Shown here: piece by piece, positions 38,711-51,303 of the stretch
How positions within the stretch are numbered: the first letter of the stretch is position 1
How the letters are laid out: each line of letters begins with the position of its first letter
NCBI GenBank assembly: GCA_008508345.1
Contig: QNGE01000747.1
Span: 80,679 to 144,678 of the forward strand
Source of the DNA: Paragonimus westermani
Lineage: Eukaryota; Platyhelminthes; Trematoda; Plagiorchiida; Troglotrematidae
Length of the DNA: 64,000 nucleotides
Direction of reading: 5' to 3'
The notes under the pieces: generated by a model
Databases searched by the model: none
Seen by the model: the letters and a program-made list of their open reading frames with translations, nothing else
Told to the model about the DNA's origin: nothing
Position numbers and translations under genes: made by a program

Positions 38711-38924
38711 CTGGATAGACCTTTTTCACTCAATTGACGTGGACCAGTCAGGCTATTTGTCTGTGGACGAGGTTCACGCAATTTTTGCGGACGATCCACT
38801 GCCTATGCCGATGGACCTGATCAAGTCGTGGATTGCGCAATTCGATACGAACAATGATGGGCAACTGAGTCTGGCTGAATTCCTCGAGTTTGTCAGAAAA
38901 ACAACAACCAAATCGTATTTGTAA
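38711..38924 (+). CDS. Gene C terminal exon: tegumental-type protein with two EF-hands
   Basis: This terminal exon codes for both hands of a small calcium-binding protein. It enters after an acceptor (TTTTTTGAAG ending at 38710) with one base completing a codon, then WIDLFHSI, loop 1 DVDQSGYLSVDE, the linker, SWIAQF, loop 2 DTNNDGQLSLAE, FLEFVRK and a TAA at 38922-38924. Both loops have canonical ligands at 1, 3, 5, 9 and 12, and Gly at 6. The layout resembles the EF-hand part of fluke tegumental (TAL/CaBP) proteins. It stops where those continue into a dynein-light-chain domain. The preceding 70-bp intron (38641-38710) is a proposal. The first exon and start codon are unresolved. It is 43/69 identical to gene D over an ungapped hand alignment. 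Confidence 0.8.
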
Positions 38925-41900
38925 CAGTTAGGAATGATGAAATATCAATCCACGAATATAACGATTCAATTTTATTGGTTGGAGATTGTGATGTTCTCTA
39001 TCTCTGAGAGCTATTTCAAAGAAAAAATCCAGTTACCGAATAACTATGTGAATCTTTTGAAGATGCAACGATAGAGGCTGTGACAATTGGTATAAAGAAA
39101 AATACGCTTTTTCTTCTGCTTGCACATCGGTGTTGTCTCTGAGTAGGTTAAAAATTGTGGTCGCTTTCGTGTATACCGAACGAGTGAATAATGTTCGTAA
39201 AATTCTGTTTAATCGAGTCGATGTCAGCGTCATACACGGGCTTAACCGTGTTACGGGGATTCTAAAAACTCAGACTGCTAACAAGTTTTTGAAGTCAAAG
39301 AAGTGACTTGGTTTTTCGCTCCTCTTTGATATCACCTTGGTGGATTGTCTAATAGAAGGTCATTTATGTTTTCCACTGGTTTATTACGCAATGTTCAGTT
39401 TCTGGTTGAAAGGAGATCGTGTTGATGTTGCTGCCTCTATGGTTGCTCCTGTTCGAGGAATTTTATCCACTTCATCAGGACGACAAGAACATGTAGATTA
39501 CGAGATGCAAGCGTTTCGTTTATTCTCGTCAGTCAATTACACCCCACGGATTACTCCATTCCGAGTGAACTCATATGATATTCGCTCATTGTGTTGCCGT
39601 CATGTGCTAAACCTATACAGCTGAGTGTTTCGTGTGATCAGTTTGTGAGAATAGACGGAATGCTTGCATCTCAAGATGTATGTCTTCTTATTAATTTTTT
39701 ACAATTTTTTCTTCCGGTAATCGGTACGCGTTGAAGCTCGTCGGTGTTAGTCCTCAAATTGACTTTAAATCGAGTTATCGTTAAGGTAAAGGTGATCGTT
39801 CGTGTTACTACAAACTTCAGTGAGTGGTATAATTCTTTCGATTACTACCTCATTGGCTTAACGGATGGACAATACTTGATTAACAGAACCCGACTTGGCT
39901 ATGAGCACATTGCCTGTGTCTCATTTGTCTTGTATGGCTGTTGATGAGTTATCGGTCGTGCATGAAGGATAGACCAACAAACGCGTCAATATTTGTACAT
40001 TGAAATACTTACCATGCACTTGATTTGTGTTAACTGAGCGATGCGATTATCCGTAAAAAAAGCTTGCCTTAATCCATGGGGGTACAGAATTTCTTTTAGG
40101 AAGCCTGTGCATTTACCACAAGCGCCTCCAAGGGGCCATGTGAAGCTTTATTGGGTTTCTGATGGTTGGGAACAGTGGTGGTGTTGTTCGTAGCTCGGGT
40201 TGATGGTTTTGGTATTGTTATGTTCGCCGAGCTTGGCATTTAGGTTGCAAACGCCTCATCACCAAGCGAGGTGACATCATCAGTGCGTAAGCGTTTCAAA
40301 ACTATACGCACTTATGATGTCACATCTTACGCACTTATGATGTCACATCGCTTGGTGATGAAACTTTTGCAGCCCAAATGCCAAGCTCGGCGAACATATC
40401 AATACCAAAGCTTTAATCGGTTGCCTCGATGGCAGCAAAAACTGACTGACTTGGCTGCCTTGACGACTATCAAGAGGTAGTGCAACAGTTTAAAGATGCA
40501 CAGTCTGCCACCGGGGCACCGCTCTTGTTTACGGGCGTCACCGTGAACAAAGCTGTTGAAAGTTCTGCTGGCAGTGGACGGTAATTTGAGTCGGTCATTT
40601 CGTAAAGGGAATGCCAATAGCAGTCCGGAAATAGCGCAAGGTGGCTCTCATTGCCTACTCACTGACTTCGAAATAATTAACCGATGCGGTCCACTAGGTG
40701 GCAGCTGAATGTCCCCTATTGACCACCCAACTGGGAGCAAATGAAATAAGTGAACTCAACTACCACTTGAGTCGCATCAAAAAAGCTGAAACAAAGCGAC
40801 GGGTGTGAAGGTGAGAAAGACGGAGAATGTGTGTTACGGATGTCGAAGGTGTGACAGACGTAAAAGTTTTGTTCAGTCTTACAAGAAGAAGCAGTGCTTA
40901 AGTAAACGTAATGCTTGTTGGTTATTCAGAATAAAGACGCATTTGGTGTGCGCTTCAACAACGCCTCAGTCACAGGTGCTCGTATGTATACAGCAAAACA
41001 TTCGGGACGCCGCCGTTGTTCGTGATAATTTCGTATATGGAGAACACCATCTTTGACGGATTAATCTTCAGTCTTTTCCCTGCTATTTCATTACCTGAAT
41101 GCAGGCTTCTCTCTGACCAATTGCGAGTGGTGTGATGTGATAGTTCATTCTAACCATGGTGGTCGTTACTAATATGTTCCAATTTCGGGCTGCAATAGAT
41201 TAAGAGTGTGTGGAACACAAAAATACAAGCGATGCGATAGGTTTTTAAAAGGATCGAATGATCCCGAAACAGTAGCAAAAAGGAGTATAAATTTGAACAG
41301 AAGTGTTAGATTTAATGGAAAGATAGTTCCGTCTACCCCTCAGTGTAGCTTAGCCCAAAAAGTCAGAAGAGGTATTCGATTGTCCGAGAGGTTAGAACAG
41401 TAATTTCAGTCCATTTTCAGTTTTCCATTTTTGTCATTTTTGTGGCTTAAGCGTAGTTCTTACTAGTGTGAACCGTGTAGGAAACGGATACAGTCCTGAA
41501 ATACGTACACTAACACCATTTGGAGGTATCAATAAAGGTTTGGTCAGTACTGTCACTGGTGTCCGCCTCCAACAACTAGATGTGACCCTCTAAATGAGAA
41601 CGGTGTTCATTACTGCCGTTACACGATTAACAGATCTTACGCATTCAATGATAAACTTGTAAATGAATGGGCGGAAATTAAGCGTATTCAATTAAAATCC
41701 GGTCTGACGATGGTGACTGCAAGTCAACGGGAGTTATCAAGAGCTTCTGGAATTGGGAGAGGAAGCAGTATGGGACAGCTGTGAACTGACACATATCCTC
41801 CACATCAAACTAATAAGGCGGAGCAAATGGTCATAATGGCCGTTTGGTTTTCTTCATCGACTTGTAGCAAGGCGGATCAATCATTATAGTCAGAACAGTA

Positions 41901-43673
41901 TCAGTTGTGAGGAGATTTATCCCATAGATTTACTTAGTAGGTTGAAGAGCTTGTTATTGCTTTGCACAGCAAACGTGCGTTTCTATCTATTGGGGCCGTG
42001 ATGCACAAGAAGTAATGGCGTGGTCGTACGTAGTTCATTTAGATTTGTTTTTACTGTACATTCGATGTTACATTCAAGCCGCCTCAACATAAAGTTTGCT
42101 TTTTAACTTTGGTGAAACAAATGCACCACATTTTTCAATTTGCAACTTTCCCATTATAGTCATGGTACAGTGTCAAAGAATAATCACCACATGAACACAA
42201 CGATCGACGGAGCACCCATCCAAAGGCCGAACTGGCTAATACAATATAGTTTTTATTTGCACGTACAATGTGTTCACATCATTTCTTGATTTACAACATT
42301 CGCGTTAAGCAATTTGGTTCCAGCTAAATCAAACCACATATAGCGTGACACATGTAGGTAAACACTCAGCTACACAAAGTGAAAAGGGTTGGCAATCATA
42401 TCATGAGGTAAATAAACACATCTGAAAATGAACAGAATGCCTAGCAAGTTAATGATTTACACAATTCAAGTAGTCAGTATGTATGCGATGGTCAGATACA
42501 CAACCCGCATGACAACTTCTAAGCCCATATCACCGACTGAGCATTGCAGAAGTATTTTGGATCATTTATAAAGCCTAAAAATTCGGTTACTGCTGTTCGC
42601 AAAAATCTTTCTTATCAAACGGATGCACTCCTGTTCAAACCGGCAGGCGAAATCGGACGTGTAATCTACCTAGTTCGAGACGTTCATATGTGTACTACCA
42701 TCTGAAATAAGCAGTGATTCAAGTGTACTCGAACTCACCAAAATTCTCGCTTACTCACCAATCGATGTCTCATCGTCTGGTTTCTATACGCCGGGCGGCG
42801 TACACGTAATTTGTTTGTGATAATTCAAATGCGCGTTCAACATACATATTCACACACCATTGTATTGGCTGTCTCATGTTAGATATGATATGAAATGAGA
42901 TTATCTCACTGACATTGGTCCTTTTCGTTGAACATATGCCTGTCTTTTAATTCCTTGTATTGTCTCACGGAGTTGTATAGGGACATTTTTGGTGCGTTTG
43001 CTGGACACAGTCAACATTGACCTTAATCCATATCTGTCGTTATTTCAATCAGGGGCCATGGTGTGGCGCTTCAGTTTTTCACCCAACTGTTTATCGGTTC
43101 CGGTCTAAACCTTCACACTAGTAGTATTGTAAACTGCTGTGCACATAACTGCACGTAACCAACACATGTGTGCCACTGTACAGAACTGGGGTGCTGTATT
43201 TCCTGCTCATGATGCACCCGACAGCAAGTAGCCTTGCCGCAATCCAAGTTTGATCAAGCGGATTAAAAAGCCATTCGTGACTGGTCGGTTGCTCCTTGTT
43301 GCACTCGGACACGATATTTAGCTCTACCGCAATTTCATGCCTTCCCATTGAAATATCTCTTACAGAAGTTATACTTGTCGCAATATTCTTCTATTGTTTC
43401 GATGTAAACTTGGTCTAGTTCTGACAACAATAAAAAGATTGCTTTCGCTGTAAATACAGTAGTACTTGATGTGTGTCCTGAAAAGTTTGTTTTGGAATGT
43501 TATTGGATACATTATGCAAACATTATGCAGACATCTTTTGACAGATCATCACATCATTAACACTAAAATCTTGGTATATTTGTTTGGCAACAAAAACGGC
43601 TTACTTTAATCTGTTCACATTAAAACAATAAAAAATTTTGTAAGCCACAGACTCAATGATTCTCAGAGAAAAT
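38925..43673. other. Interval between genes C and D: no gene recognised
   Basis: It contains the hairpin at 40208-40409. Short frames at 39337-39624, 40805-41056 and 41206-41403 (all plus) lack family resemblance. The last is basic and open but has no splice partner. This interval is the shared 3' side of the tail-to-tail pair C and D. Confidence 0.45.
40208..40409. repeat. Long hairpin (arms about 84 bp) with internal 23-bp duplication
   Basis: The left arm 40208-40290 pairs with 40326-40409 read in reverse complement. Both contain the blocks tatgttcgccgagcttggca and tcatcaccaagcga, with scattered mismatches. Inside the right half, a 23-bp unit beginning tacgcacttatgatgtcaca is duplicated at about 40303-40325 and 40328-40350. 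A short unpaired spacer, gcgtttcaaaacta, separates the arms. The sequence following it (to about 40740) is more GC-rich than its surroundings and may belong to the same repeat. Confidence 0.88.
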
Positions 43674-43884
43674 TCATTTCTTTTTCGACACTTTCTGACG
43701 AACAAATTCAAGGAATTCTGTTTCGTTCAGCTGGCCATCTTTGTCTTCATCAAACTGTGCGATCCAGGATTTGACAACTTCCACTGGTTCGCCAAACTCA
43801 TCACCGGCGAAGATTGCGTGCACTTCGTCAACGCTTAAGCGACCTGAATTATCCACGTCAATTTCTTGAAACAACTGTATCCAC
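43674..43884 (-). CDS. Gene D terminal exon: tegumental-type protein with two EF-hands
   Basis: This minus-strand terminal exon is paralogous to gene C. It begins after TTTCAG (43885-43887) with one base completing a codon, in the same phase and at the same residue as C. It then reads WIQLFQEI, loop 1 DVDNSGRLSVDE, VHAIFAG, VVKSWIAQF, loop 2 DEDKDGQLNETE, FLEFVRQKVSKKK and a TGA at 43674-43676. Both loops are canonical and calcium binding is expected. The tail is strongly basic. No dynein-light-chain domain follows. The frame stays open upstream of the acceptor as far as 43952, but conservation with C starts exactly at the Trp, so splicing is favoured. No convincing first exon was found. Confidence 0.8.
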
Positions 43885-43887
43885 CTG

Positions 43888-46800
43888 AAATTTTCGGAAG
43901 TATAGTTTACGATGACTGAGTAGCATAATAGTTCTACAGAGTAAAGTTGCAATCTGCAAACAAAGGTGTGTTAATGATCATATCGAATGATGCAAACAAA
44001 AGGCCATATAACCCACAGCTGATAAGCCCTTTTCGATGCGCGGTGGTGTGTTCCGGCTTTGCTGAGCATCATTCAGCAGCGGACATCCTAAAACATCTCT
44101 TAGCCAGGTTCAGATAGACCGTTTGATCTGAGCTCAGGCTTCCCAGCTGTTCTACCGAATCAACTGTTTCTGAATCTACGGGAATATTTATAAACACACT
44201 GAGTGACAGAAAATATGAGGGCATTTTGGCTAAGGGCATGAGCAATTTGATGGTTCATTACCGGTTCATAATTTTGTACAAATGGGTGAAACAGTGTGAT
44301 CTAACTGTACTACACAGTCATATAGAAAACAATAAAACTGAATAGAGATGAGATGAGTAAAATTACGATGAAACTACTAGTGTGCAGTCAGCTCATCGAC
44401 TAACAATGAAGTATAATGACAGGATACTGATAAAATTATACGCGCGTATAGTAACCCGTTGGAGTGAGTGAGGTAGTTTTGAGTAAAGGTTGCAGAACAT
44501 GCTGTCAATCCATTATATGTGGTCGAACATAATTTTGTAATTCACAACCAATTTAGTATTAGTCATACAAATGAGTAGTGTTCCAACAACGGCAATCTAA
44601 CAGTGAAGACGTTACAGGTATACAGCAGTGTGGTCACTCCACTTTTTGCAATCGGTCCAACAAGTGTTCACCCGCGTTATTGATCTTGGCTGCATTGTTT
44701 GTTGACTGGATCAAGCGGTCTTCCATCAACATACGCACTCACTCATGTACGTATTCACTGACGATATTTAGCACAACTCCGATGACCATTGTGTGTGGAT
44801 TTGAGATTGTTGAAGCTAAACGACAAACTATTATCAAAGAGGTATAATTAAACCGGTTTAGTTAGCTTTACAGATTTTCCATACCATTCAAACGGTCCAC
44901 AATTCGTTAGGCTTTCAAATGAACAACACATAGCTGCACTCATGTTTTCTGACACTGTTCACTACTTCAAGAACAAAAGAAATAAGGAAACAAGCGTGAT
45001 AAATCAGCTTTTTTTGAAACACCACTGTTTGCGGGGAACTATCATGGCAGTTTTCCATTCATTTTGACGTTAGACCCAAAGCACATTAGGCACTTCGTCA
45101 GTCGCTCAAGTGAGCGCTAGTTCAGGCAGCGTATTCAAGATTTTTGTGGCAAGAAAGAGTGACTAACAAGGGTAGAAGCTTTGGGAAGAGCATGATGGAT
45201 TACTTCAGTGTGGCAGTGAGAAGCAAGAAACAAGAATGGTGCAAGGAATCAACATGGGTAGCATATATTTCACCGTTACAACAAGTGACAACATTCATTT
45301 GTACATCCTATTGACTTTGCAAAGATATATGGCTCAATTGCAATGTCTTATCTGAAGACCACCTGTTCGAATAGCGCTTTCCAAATTCCACATTTTCCCG
45401 GGCTACTTCAACATCATATTATTTGCATCCATCAGACTGTCCAGCAGTAGTACAGCTCGATCGTTCGTCGACATCACAATACTTTAAGAATTCTTGTTCG
45501 AACATAGCCAGAAGGTTTGTATGCAAAGATTAGCACCTACGAATACCATATTGCGTCTCTGTAATAAGCTCATAATTCGCAGTTGCAGTCCGGCGAGAGT
45601 CCTCCAGCAAACCCTCCAGTATCTTGGATGCCACCGGTAACATACTTACTGGTTGGCATTTTGCTCAGTTTTCACTGCACCCACTTTTAAGGGTAAGTAC
45701 CGTTTTGAACGTTTTCCGACCTTCCAGTACACGGCCAGTTAATAGTGAAAGTTTAAAGAATTGCCCTCAGCGAGTACGCTAATTCAGCACTATCCGGGAC
45801 ATCACCTGCAATCTGGTCGTGTTATATGCTGGTAACTTCTTGCTTGTGGCATTGCTGGTTGAGACACAATCCACGTTGCCATCTCGTACATGAAAGTAGT
45901 TTTTGAAGTGTGGTTATACAATTACTTGTGGCTATCGGTGAGGCGGTGGCCTCTAAGTTTGTGTTGGAGGATGCATCGTAAGTATGAATCTGAGTTACGA
46001 TTTCTCTGTAGAACAGCATGAGGTTCAGCCTCAAACTACGAGCAAGATAACGTCGACAACAAAGCTGATTCTATTCTATTGCAACCGTGGTGGAAAAATA
46101 TATTAATCAGTTTAGGATTTGGTCCGTTCCAGTTGACACCTGTTCCTTTTGTATGTATCAGTGTGGCCAGAAGTTTTATCGCTATTTACGCCTTTTGTTT
46201 GTTTACTGGGTCCGGAACACAACCAGAATCTCTTGGTAAACAGCATCCGGGACTTCCTTAACGATAGTTCGCTAATGGATATGCTGGCTGAGTGCAGAGT
46301 TGGAGCAGGATCAGGCAACTTTATGAGACTGCTTTTGTTGTTGTTTCGCAATTCATTCTACAATGGACAGTTAGACACACACTATGTGAACCATACTGTT
46401 TAGTTCTGAATAACCAGTTAGATGCTGTTGTCGCATGTAAACGGTGGCTAAGTGCATGCCTGATTACTGGAATGCCGGTCAGATCGACATTACAAGCGAG
46501 ATTGTCGTCATGACGATATCATCACTGATTTACTCATCATCTGGTAAGACCACGCACTTGTGAAAACAAATGTAACAATTACTGCTTTGAAGGACTCTGT
46601 GATAGCGTTATTTACGTGATGGAGAAAAATAACCTCAGTGATTGAAATCCACCAGTCTCAAAGTGTATTTAGCTTTAAACATGATTCAGGCATTTCATCA
46701 ATCAACAATGCCGGTTAATGCTTGAACGCAGGGCTGACTAAAAAGGGCTGGAATCCTGCAGTCATGAGTGCTGGCGGTCTTCAGGTGTAAAACCAGACAA

Positions 46801-49800
46801 AGATTTAGACCATCATATTTACTCGATTTCTTTTCACTACGGAACACCGTTATCTCCGAGCTTGACGTTTCACCGTTCTGCCTTTCCTCTCCGTATGACT
46901 TTCGATATAAATGACATTTCCGGAGTGCACAGATTTGAAAGCTTTCCTGATTCGCAGAAAAGCGATGCTTTATCAGTGTGGTTGTATCACATTTTTGAAT
47001 CCGCTTAACATACCGGCATTTCTTCGAATTTCGTCTAAGCCCGATCTAAATGTTTTTCTAAATTCAGCGTGAAACGATCTTCATTACCGACCAAACAATG
47101 ACTTTATTCTCACGATCAGCAATTATATGTTGATTTCTTCCCAAAACTAGCGGACCGCATTGGTCATTAGACTTGTAACGATATATAGTGGATACACTAC
47201 GAATCTTAAAGGAGGGCAAGACTTTCGTGTTACGTGCAACAGATTTGAATGATAAGGAGTTCATACACTGTTAGAAGAGATCTAACACTGCTGTAAATAA
47301 CTATGTCTGAATCTCGTGGGTTGTTGTGAGAAGAACCCCACTGAAGAAGGAAGGGCAGCACATTTCAGGAGTGGAGGACCCTGCCGGTTGAAATATACAC
47401 CAGAAGCGGCAACGTGTGGAGTGTTGAGCAGATTTTTACGTTGTCACGGGATCATAACTGCCTCGTTGTCATTCACCAAATCTCACGCATCAGGTACTTT
47501 GTTTTTGCCCAAGAACTTGGAAGTGATGAAATTACAGACAGGGTAGACTTTTCCTTCACATATTTTCTGTCTGGTTACTACCATCTATGATCCGCTGTAA
47601 TGATGGACCGCTAGTATTCCAATAAAATCAGCTATGGAATGTATGATGTTCAGCGGTCGGAACAGCGTTCAACAAGTTATCGAATTTATCCAAATATCCC
47701 GTCACCGTCGAGCCTCTGTGTCAAATAATGTGGCTATCTATGGAACCACTGCCCAAGTTTGTGTAATGCATCAGTCGATTTGTCGGTCGGTGGACAAACT
47801 GACGAAAGACATCCTGTAAGTTTGGAATGCCGCAATTGGTAGTTCCAACATTCCTCAACGATTTATGAAAACACATCCCAAGTTCTATTCTCATTTCTCC
47901 TCCATTACTTCCGAGGTGTGCAAACAAATGGTCAAGGCCTATCTGTGGACTGTTTAATGGATGTCTATGGGATCACAAGAATAACAAAACCTGGGTGATG
48001 TACACAGTAAAAACCCTTCTTGCCTTGCTCTCGATTGTCTTCAAGGTTACAGAATGGCTGATTAACGATCGATGACGTAAGCATTTACATCAAACCTTAT
48101 TGTCTTGCATTATTCAGCTCGTTTCCCGAAAGCGTCGATCTTGTTTTACCGACTTACTTGCTGCTCTGGAAGACTGAGTAAATGCACCTAACGATGGCCG
48201 ACCAGTTGGTATTATCCTCCCAGATTTTTCTGCGACTTCTGATCGAGTGAACCACTTCACAGTAGGAGTTAGTATGATATGATGAATCCACTACAACTGC
48301 GGCCCATCGACTACTTCCAAAGTTATCATTTTCACGTCAAAGTGAAGGGAGAACTTTCAGACTCTTTTTTTATGACCGTATCGTAGTTTATGCTTTGTAT
48401 TATATTGGTGTAGGAAATCTTAGAGCTCTTCTAGTTCCTGTTACTGATGTAAGCAGATATCATAAAAGTTTGGCGCATAATGGAAGTGTAAGAGTGGGAA
48501 GTCGAACAGTGACTTAAAAGTGTAACACTGCTGAATGATAAACAGCAGGCTGTTGTACAACACAGCTGTCAAGGCTGAACTGTTTATTTTCTGCGGCGCA
48601 AGCAAGTGGACATCACTACCCGCAAGGACGACTTGGGCTCGATTGTTTCAAGGAATTCTGACTTGCTACTCAAAAGCGCGTCACTACTCAATAAATCCAA
48701 CTTGGCACACTGGTTTTTTAACAGGCTGTTTGGACAGATTCATTTGAATCTTTTTGCTATTATGCTGGCCTCCTTAGTACGTCCCCTTTCGACACCAAAC
48801 ACAATTATGCGCGCCTGTGAATTTTTTGATTCGGTAAAAGGTTCCTTGATATTATTAAACTGCATGTGAGTACTGTAAAAGGTTGCGATTGTTCAATATC
48901 AATGCTCGTTCACCTGAGAGTGTTAAGTGATCAGGGCAATCAGTCTCAAAGGTGGTTTGAACTTGTGCTTCACACGTTCACTTTTGAAATGTTAACTGAA
49001 CAGCTTAGTGTTCGCTGCAGAAGTTTCTTCTTTATTATGAACATACGGCTATCCTCTACCAAGCTTCCGATGACATCCGCTTTTGTCGGAGCCATTGAGG
49101 TGTTTCACTTATCTATCTTTTGAATGACCTCTATCAAATCCTGACAGCGATAACTTCCGATTTTTCAGCATCACGGAGATTTTACTCTTAGAGGCAGCAT
49201 AATTATCAGCAAACATTTACGCCATGAAAACGCTGTGTACCGGTTTCTGTTTGATGCATGTAGCCGATCAACATTGATCTGGGAGTAAACGTACTCACAA
49301 AGTGTATGTAGCTCATGCACACCTGCATGCCGTAGTGAAAGCTAGAAAGTTTCAAATAGATGTATAAAAGATGACACGTGATTTTGGTGGGGATATCTGT
49401 GTGATAGTTTGGTTCACCCTTAGTTTATTCACTTGAGTAACTGTATAAAGTTCGCGGATAGACACTGTCATAAACTCTTACTCGTGTCTCACAACAGTAA
49501 GCTATTCTGTGCGTGGTGGGTTATATTCATGAGTGCCTGTTGAGGTTGGGGTGGAGGCTGGTCACTGTTGGACTCGACTGGTGCTTTTTTCACGGCCAAC
49601 GGAAGTTGAAGGTCTCCAACTGTCTAGGGTGCGACCGGTGAAACTAACCTATGTAAAAACAATACTGTTTGCAGCCGCACGAATAGTGAAATGCTAGTTG
49701 TGGTATAAGAAAATATTACTGTCTTTGATTAAAAGAGTCTATTCAATGAGTTGAAGTCAAGGTGAGAAGTCTGCAGTGTGTTTCTCAGTTTCAGAATGCC

Positions 49801-51180
49801 TGGATAGAAGTGAAAACAACCTAAATGGATAAGCAGGCACTGATGATCAGTAGATGGGGGATGAGGAGTGTACGCACAAAGCAAGTGGACATTGAAGACA
49901 CGCATCTAGAAATGTGAACCAAAGATTTTACGCTTCTTGCACATAGGCTACCCTAACAGTTTACGTTTCCTGAAACCAGTTTTTGGATAATTGGCTGATG
50001 AATAGCTTCACACAGGAATTGGTTGGTCTATCTAGATGTTTTACGACTCGAAGTTCTAAATCTGTAGGAATAGACAGATCATGAGTTATCACTAACTGTA
50101 CGTCACAAAATATGACCCAGAAAACAAGTTATGTGTATGTTTAAAAACCAGGAAAATAAAGATGTCATCAGAGAGAATAATATTACAAACCGTGGCGATT
50201 ACCATGTGAGTAACAATTGATTTATTTTATACCGTTTGTGAGGTCTATTCGGTTTGTGAATGACTTCTTTTGTTTGCCTCCATCTTTATCACGATTTACT
50301 ATCAATGTAAAAAAGTTCTACTATGAACAGACAAGAATCAGGAGAGAAAGTGTAGAAAACAATCAACATTCTGAAGAATTGATTTGCATCTCATTTGCTT
50401 TTGTGTTCTCTGATTGGTTGTCCAAGCGTGAATGAAGCGTTGAACTCTTACTGAATGAGAACCGATTTCTTGACGGTAGCTCCTCAGGCTATTAGCCCTG
50501 AGTAGACCTTGTGCGGGGGCCAAAGATGTATGAGATCTTGATCGTAACGGAAGTAAATAGGTTCAATCCCAGTCACAGTAACAGAAGTCTACTAAACAGA
50601 TTCTCTGAGTTGGTAACTAAACGATGGCGTCATAGTTTTCTACCGGAAATGTGTTTGTAGCATTTTTGTTGTACCAGCTACTTAGCCCGAACGTGGACTA
50701 ATACCATATACTCATACACTTGTAGATTGTCACCTATGGGTCTTCTATTTTAAGTTATTTTAGGTCGTTCCGGTAGTGCGAAAGCCTGAGAACACAACTT
50801 TTCGACGAAAATGAATACAACGTATGAACAAATTTTTACAGCAGATTTAACCTATCAGCCACCACACTCATTATTGCAGTAGGAGCAAAGTGTTTAGCAA
50901 GATATTTTGTGCACATTTAAGGTCAATTCATTGAGTGACAAGGCATGTGGTCCACTTTGCCAGTATGATTTCTATTATCTAATGGAAATTTCTTAGTGAA
51001 ACTTACGAAGGCGATAGCTTTCAAAAGTTCAATACAATGCCACAAAATTAGGCGTAGCATATCCTTTGTTAAAGCACTTTCGAAGTATAAAAAAGTACTG
51101 TTGTTCTATGTGATAAGTCCAACTCTTCAAAGTTGAGTAAATCACTTTGTACTATGTGTGTGTCCATCCATGTTGCGTTC
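43888..51180. other. No gene recognised
   Basis: The first exon of gene D should lie near the left end. A minus-strand frame of about 50 codons with an ATG (44233 down to about 44080, hydrophobic start then VEQLGSLSSD) was noted, but it ends in a stop rather than a donor. A plus frame at 47634-47816 ends at a good donor (gtaagt) but has no partner. Bases around 50550-50570 carry a box-B-like ggttcaatccc, without a matching tRNA fold. Confidence 0.4.
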
Positions 51181-51303
51181 TTACTCTTTAGTCCAAACGT
51201 CTTCCTCATTCGTCACCGGATCCTCGTGTATGCCAAACACGGTTTTGTATTCCTCACGAGTAATGACGCCGTCACGATTTAGATCTAGACGAGCAAAGGC
51301 CGT
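51181..51303 (-). CDS. Gene E exon 2: two-EF-hand calcium-binding protein, C-terminal half
   Basis: This is the second exon of gene E: 40 codons and a TAA at 51181-51183. It follows a GAAAAG acceptor on the minus strand, phase 0, with a weak pyrimidine tract. Six residues (TAFARL) precede the canonical loop DLNRDGVITREE, followed by the helix YKTVFGI and an acidic tail with NEEDVWTKE. The six-residue lead and the (Y)K..FGI exit helix match gene A exon 2 closely. The 1181-bp intron (51304-52484) is the shortest in the family. Confidence 0.8.
   Translation of the reverse strand, partial: TAFARLDLNRDGVITREEYKTVFGIHEDPVTNEEDVWTKE

Noticed and set aside
43885..43952. Continuation of the gene D frame upstream of its acceptor as true N-terminus
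   Set aside because: Similarity to gene C begins exactly at the Trp after a TTTCAG acceptor, and the extra residues look intronic.
44080..44233. Minus-strand 50-codon ATG frame upstream of gene D, considered as its first exon
   Set aside because: It terminates in TGA without a donor in the needed phase 2.
46079..46513. Overlapping frames on both strands near 46.1-46.5 kb
   Set aside because: No recognisable domain in any frame, and no splice-bounded exon pair.
47634..47816. Plus frame ending at a gtaagt donor
   Set aside because: The opposite strand is equally open, the donor is in phase 2 and no acceptor or partner exon was found; noted only within the interval description.
50440..50580. 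Possible tRNA gene or SINE around ggttcaatccc
   Set aside because: A box-B-like string is present, but no box A at the right distance and no cloverleaf could be drawn.
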